From Planctomycetota bacterium (lineage in GTDB: Bacteria > Planctomycetota > MHYJ01 > JACQXL01), in contig JASEHY010000065.1 of assembly GCA_030018555.1 (NCBI GenBank), forward strand, positions 1 to 7,475: a stretch of 7,475 nucleotides of DNA. Reading direction: 5' to 3'. The number at the start of each line of letters is the position of its first letter. Within the stretch, counting starts at the first letter, position 1. Of the stretch, positions 3,993 through 7,475 are shown piece by piece. Under the pieces are notes generated by a model, which was not told where the DNA came from, searched no databases, and was given only the letters and a program-made list of their open reading frames with translations. Both the position numbers and the translations under genes were made by a program.

Positions 3993-5381
3993 ATGAAACA
4001 TCATCAAAGCATTAAAGATAAAGACAAAAAATATCTCTGGCATCCTTTTACCCAGATGAAAGACTGGATGGAGAATGATATCATAGTTGTTGAAAAAAGT
4101 AAGGGCAATTATCTTTATGATACCGAAGGCAAAAAATATCTTGATGGTATTTCCTCCCTCTGGTGTAATGTTCACGGACATCGGGTTAAAGCAATTGACC
4201 GTGCGATAGAAAAACAACTTTCTAAAATAACACATTCCACTTTATTGGGGCTTTCCAATATCCCCGCGATAGAATTAGCCGAGTCGCTTATTAAGATTGC
4301 ACCAAAGGGACTATCAAGAGTTTTCTATTCTGATAACGGTTCAACTGCAATGGAAATTGCTCTTAAGATGGCATTTCAGTATTGGAGACAACTCTCTTCA
4401 CGCAAGACGGATGACACAAGAAAGAAGACTAAATTTCTCACATTCGTCAACGGCTATCACGGCGATACCATCGGTTCAGTGAGTCTGGGTGGGATAGAAT
4501 TATTCCATTCTATCTATAAACCGCTATTATTTTCTACTATTCGGATGCCGGGTCCTTACTGTTACCGCTGCCCGTTCCATAAAAGTAGAGATAGATGCCA
4601 GAATGGTTCAGTGATGGAAGGATGTATTTCTCACATTGAAAAAGTGATACAAAAACATCACCAGAAATTATCTGGAGTGGTTATAGAACCACTTATTCAG
4701 GGTGCATCAGGAATGCTCACTCAACCTCCGGGCTTTGTTAAAACCATCAGACATCTCTGCGATAAATATGACATCTTAATGATTGCCGATGAGGTGGCGA
4801 CAGGGTTCGGCAGGACAGGTTTAATGTTTGCCTGTGAGCATGAAGCCGTAACACCGGATATTATGGCGATTGCCAAAGGTATAACTGCAGGTTACCTGCC
4901 ATTAGCGGCTACACTGACCACCGAGAAAGTATTTAATGCCTTTTTAGGTAAATATGAGGAGAAAAAGACATTCTTTCACGGTCATACTTATAGTGGCAAC
5001 CCTCTTGCCTGTGTATCCGCTCTTGAGAACCTGAAAATCTTTCGGAAAGAAAAAACCATACAAACAATCCAGCCCAAAATAGAATTCTTAAAAGAGAAAT
5101 TAAAAAGGTTCTATGACCTTAAAAATGTCGGTGATATCCGTCAGGTTGGACTAATGGTCGGGATTGAATTAGTCAAAGACAGAGAGACCAAAGAACCTTT
5201 CCCGTATTCTGCAAGAATGGGACACCGCGTTATTCTTAAAGCACGCGAATACGGAGTAATATTACGACCGCTCGGTGATGTGGTTGTCCTGATGCCTCCT
5301 TTAAGTATTACTCTCGGAGAGTTAAAATTCCTGATGAATGCACCCTATAACGCTATCAGAGAAGTTACATCCGGTTTTTAA
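3993..5381 (+). CDS. bioA: Adenosylmethionine-8-amino-7-oxononanoate aminotransferase BioA
   Basis: BioA transfers an amino group to 7-keto-8-aminopelargonate, giving 7,8-diaminopelargonate in cytoplasmic biotin synthesis. This complete 462-residue PLP enzyme (class III aminotransferase) shows LWHPFTQM (15-22), DGISSLWCNVHGH (51-63), SDNGSTAMEIALKMA (113-127), the GYHGDT loop (154-159), IADEVATGFGRTG (264-276) with PLP-pyridine Asp266, KGITAGYLP with Schiff-base Lys295, HGHTYSGNPLAC (329-340) and RPLGDVVVLMPP (425-436). A Cys cluster (190, 193, 202, 211) lies in the insert after GPY. E. coli BioA is about 429 residues, so this is a slightly longer form. The donor may be S-adenosylmethionine or, as in the Bacillus subtilis enzyme, lysine; motifs here do not settle this. 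The start has no SD. No other biotin gene is nearby. There is no sign of damage to the frame. Confidence 0.95.
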   Translation: MKHHQSIKDKDKKYLWHPFTQMKDWMENDIIVVEKSKGNYLYDTEGKKYLDGISSLWCNVHGHRVKAIDRAIEKQLSKITHSTLLGLSNIPAIELAESLIKIAPKGLSRVFYSDNGSTAMEIALKMAFQYWRQLSSRKTDDTRKKTKFLTFVNGYHGDTIGSVSLGGIELFHSIYKPLLFSTIRMPGPYCYRCPFHKSRDRCQNGSVMEGCISHIEKVIQKHHQKLSGVVIEPLIQGASGMLTQPPGFVKTIRHLCDKYDILMIADEVATGFGRTGLMFACEHEAVTPDIMAIAKGITAGYLPLAATLTTEKVFNAFLGKYEEKKTFFHGHTYSGNPLACVSALENLKIFRKEKTIQTIQPKIEFLKEKLKRFYDLKNVGDIRQVGLMVGIELVKDRETKEPFPYSARMGHRVILKAREYGVILRPLGDVVVLMPPLSITLGELKFLMNAPYNAIREVTSGF

Positions 5382-5399
5382 GTTGTTGCATCCTTTTTC

Positions 5400-5428
5400 T
5401 TGACCTAATTGGAGAAGTTTTATATATT
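5400..5428 (+). promoter_or_regulatory. Candidate sigma70-type promoter of the TPR gene
   Basis: TTGACC (5400-5405) and TATATT (5423-5428) have a 17-base spacer; each box differs from the consensus at one position. This is the best promoter match I found. The predicted start of transcription is near 5435, which would fall inside the SD-like AGAGGA (5431-5436) and a few bases before the mini-ORF ATG at 5439. Confidence 0.55.
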
Positions 5429-5438
5429 TAAGAGGATT

Positions 5439-5486
5439 ATGATTAAGAAGATAGTGAAGAGTCTTCATCAAAGCCGCAGTAAATAA
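5439..5486 (+). CDS. Possible 15-codon leader peptide upstream of the TPR gene
   Basis: ATG at 5439, 3 bases after AGAGGA and 8 bases after its first base, opens a frame coding for MIKKIVKSLHQSRSK and ending in TAA at 5484-5486. The frame is the same as that of the TPR gene, whose ATG follows 9 bases after this stop. The peptide is basic. It may be a leader peptide that feeds ribosomes to the next start, a remnant of a longer N-terminus cut by a stop, or chance. Too short to judge from composition. Confidence 0.3.
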   Translation: MIKKIVKSLHQSRSK

Positions 5487-5495
5487 AAACATTCT

Positions 5496-7475
5496 ATGTC
5501 TCTAATAAGTAGATGGCTACATCATAAAGAAAAAATAATTATTGTATTATCAATAATCTTCCTCATCGCTATCTTATGGACGACTGTCTTTCGTAAAGAA
5601 GAATTACAAGAAAAATGGGAGTTGAGTCAGAAACCTCGCACATATTATGCGGTTCCTCCCCGCGATGCTACTAAAGACGATATTGATAAGCATATTATCA
5701 CTACGAGAAATCCTTTCACTTCCGCCACCCAAAAAATAGAACATTTTGTTGAACTCCCTCTACCTGAAGCGGTAGAAAAGGAAATTCGCTTGATTGGCTT
5801 CAATCCTATGCCTGACCAACGATTTTATAATAAAGGGACTCTTAGAATGACCTCTCTTGAGCGGGGTCAATTTTATCCTTATGACGATTCCTTAAAACTA
5901 TCTCTACCAGACCGCAGGTCTCTGCCACCCGTAGAAACCCTCAATATGTTAATTACCGAACTGCACCAACCAGCCAAACTTCCAGAAAAACCCCCAGAGG
6001 CGGTTGAAGAAGATGTGATTACCCTTAAAAGCGGACAAAAAATTATAGGTAAATACATAACAGAAGATAAAGAGATGGTATGGTTCCTTAAATCAAAACA
6101 GAATAATACTACAAGTTACAAGAAACAGGATATTGCTGATATCAAGAGAGCTTATACTAATGAAGAACTCTATGAGTTTGAGTTGAAAAAGACATCTATC
6201 AATGATGCTTATTCGTGGTATCGGTTAGCAGAATGGTGTTTGAATAAAGGGTTAGATGATAAGGCAGTTTCGGCATTGAAAGAGGCACTCAAACTCAATA
6301 ATCGTGAACTCAAATTTTATATTACTCTTGGCGAACATTATTTGCTAAAGAACAACTTTGATAATGAAATTACTTTATATCAAGATGCATTGACTTTCTT
6401 ATTAGTAAATAAAGAGATTATCTATTATAGGTTAGGTAATTCCTATGAAAGACTGAGATTATATGATGAGGCGTTATTTTCATACGAAAAAGCAGTCAAT
6501 ATTGCGCCTAATTATGTAGAGGCACTGATTAAATCAGGCAATCTTTATAGAATAAAGAAGGATTACACTGAAGCGGGGAAAATATACGAGCGGATAAAAA
6601 ACCTCAAATCTGGCATACCGTCAGGAGGACCAACTCATTTAGCATTTTTAGAAGGATTTTCATTGTTCCTATATCAGATGGGCAGGTTTGAGGAAGTTAA
6701 AACGCTCCTCTCTGATACCCATGCCCAGAAACAAACAGAGACATCATCAGAGTTACTTAACCTTTTAGGAATGATGGCTCTTTTAGAGGCAGATTATAAA
6801 CAAGCAAGCCAGCATTTTCTGCAATCAATTTATCTTGCCCCTTACTCTTCACCGTCCTTTATCAACCTCGGGCTTCTTTATTTAGTAGGTAACCTTCCTG
6901 CCGATGCAGAGATGCTATTTTTAGAAGGGATGGATTTTAATCCCGTAGATGAATCACCCTATATTGGACTGGCGTATCTGAAATGGGCAAATAACAAGCA
7001 GGATGAAACGTTTTCTCTGCTTAAAACCGCCTTAAAGATGGTGCCTGATAGTTTCATTGCCAGATATGTCAGAGGCATATTCTATTTCAGAGCCCAGAAA
7101 TACGCCCAGTCATCTGAGGATTTTCAGTGGTGTTTATCTCTTGACCCTACCAGGATTGAAACTCTTTATTATCTGGCAATGATTTCATTATACCAGAAGG
7201 ATTATAAAAAGGCAACGCAGTATTATAAATCCTATCTTTCGCAGATACCCGCCGGTTCAAGAACTCTGGCGGATGCGGCTAATCTTGCTTTATTATTTCT
7301 TGCAGAGGGAGAGATTAATCAGACCCAAAAAATACTGGAAGAACCGTCAATGGCACCGAAAAAATATGTTCCTTTCCTGGCGATTTCTGCGTATATAAAT
7401 TATAAAGAACGCAAGATAGAAAAAGCAATTAAACTATTAGAAGAAGCACTCGCAATAGACCCTTCTAATCTCTGG
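5496..7475 (+). CDS. Membrane-anchored TPR protein, 3' end outside window
   Basis: The frame is open from ATG 5496 to the last base: 660 residues and no stop, so the gene continues beyond the window. Residues 1-13 are basic, followed by one transmembrane segment (about 14-31), so the rest should face the periplasm. Residues about 40-170 are Pro-rich and unrecognised. Residues about 173-216 (DVITLKSGQKIIGKYI to KKQDIADIK) look like a small beta-barrel of SH3 or Sm type. From about 239 onwards TPR-like helix pairs repeat, for example YYRLGNSYERLRLYDEALFS (310-329) then YEKAVNIAPN (330-339), and at the very end KAIKLLEEALAIDPSN (643-658). TPR arrays bind partner proteins; a scaffold or assembly role is inference. 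The start has no SD; the only good SD serves the in-frame mini-ORF at 5439. Confidence 0.85.
   Translation, partial: MSLISRWLHHKEKIIIVLSIIFLIAILWTTVFRKEELQEKWELSQKPRTYYAVPPRDATKDDIDKHIITTRNPFTSATQKIEHFVELPLPEAVEKEIRLIGFNPMPDQRFYNKGTLRMTSLERGQFYPYDDSLKLSLPDRRSLPPVETLNMLITELHQPAKLPEKPPEAVEEDVITLKSGQKIIGKYITEDKEMVWFLKSKQNNTTSYKKQDIADIKRAYTNEELYEFELKKTSINDAYSWYRLAEWCLNKGLDDKAVSALKEALKLNNRELKFYITLGEHYLLKNNFDNEITLYQDALTFLLVNKEIIYYRLGNSYERLRLYDEALFSYEKAVNIAPNYVEALIKSGNLYRIKKDYTEAGKIYERIKNLKSGIPSGGPTHLAFLEGFSLFLYQMGRFEEVKTLLSDTHAQKQTETSSELLNLLGMMALLEADYKQASQHFLQSIYLAPYSSPSFINLGLLYLVGNLPADAEMLFLEGMDFNPVDESPYIGLAYLKWANNKQDETFSLLKTALKMVPDSFIARYVRGIFYFRAQKYAQSSEDFQWCLSLDPTRIETLYYLAMISLYQKDYKKATQYYKSYLSQIPAGSRTLADAANLALLFLAEGEINQTQKILEEPSMAPKKYVPFLAISAYINYKERKIEKAIKLLEEALAIDPSNLW

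Noticed and set aside
3942..4235. Minus-strand frame of 97 codons across the bioA start
   Set aside because: It lies opposite the well-conserved N-terminal part of BioA and has no recognisable family motif or SD; it is a shadow frame.
5382..5400. Terminator after bioA
   Set aside because: There is a short T-rich stretch, but no stem precedes it.

Overview
The window is a moderately AT-rich piece of what looks like the chromosome of an uncultivated Gram-negative bacterium. Two predicted lipoproteins with clear lipoboxes, two N-terminally anchored envelope proteins and a BioA-type aminotransferase point to a diderm. The spaces between genes are full of palindromic and short-period repeats of kinds I recall from Planctomycetota, Omnitrophota and similar metagenome-derived genomes. 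The phylum cannot be fixed from this sequence alone.

Layout. Positions 1-645 hold no gene; they are a stack of hairpins and inverted-repeat elements. Five genes then lie on the minus strand, transcribed right to left: an NTF2-like lipoprotein candidate (3416-3922), a PEGA-domain lipoprotein (2737-3231), a membrane-anchored protein of unknown function (1773-2720), ribosomal protein S20 (rpsT, 1429-1731) and the 16S rRNA 2'-O-methyltransferase RsmI (646-1329). A GC-rich palindromic block (about 3236-3410) separates the first two, and a periodic inverted repeat (1348-1447) separates rpsT from rsmI. On the plus strand, bioA (3993-5381) diverges from the lipoprotein gene across a 70-base gap. It is followed by a TPR protein (from 5496) that is cut off by the right edge of the window.

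How the genes relate. rpsT and rsmI both serve the small ribosomal subunit. The PEGA lipoprotein and the membrane-anchored protein are 16 bases apart, with the Shine-Dalgarno sequence (SD) of the second inside the gap, so they are probably co-transcribed. bioA performs the third step of biotin ring assembly; no other biotin gene is in view. The TPR gene has its own good promoter candidate and probably makes an envelope scaffold or assembly protein.

I see no defence locus, CRISPR array, transposase, integrase, tRNA or rRNA. The unusual material is mainly in the repeats: one has become part of the S20 reading frame, one has an asymmetric octamer expansion, and one is a GC-rich insertion inside a gene cluster. 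A 15-codon in-frame mini-ORF with the only good SD also precedes the TPR gene.
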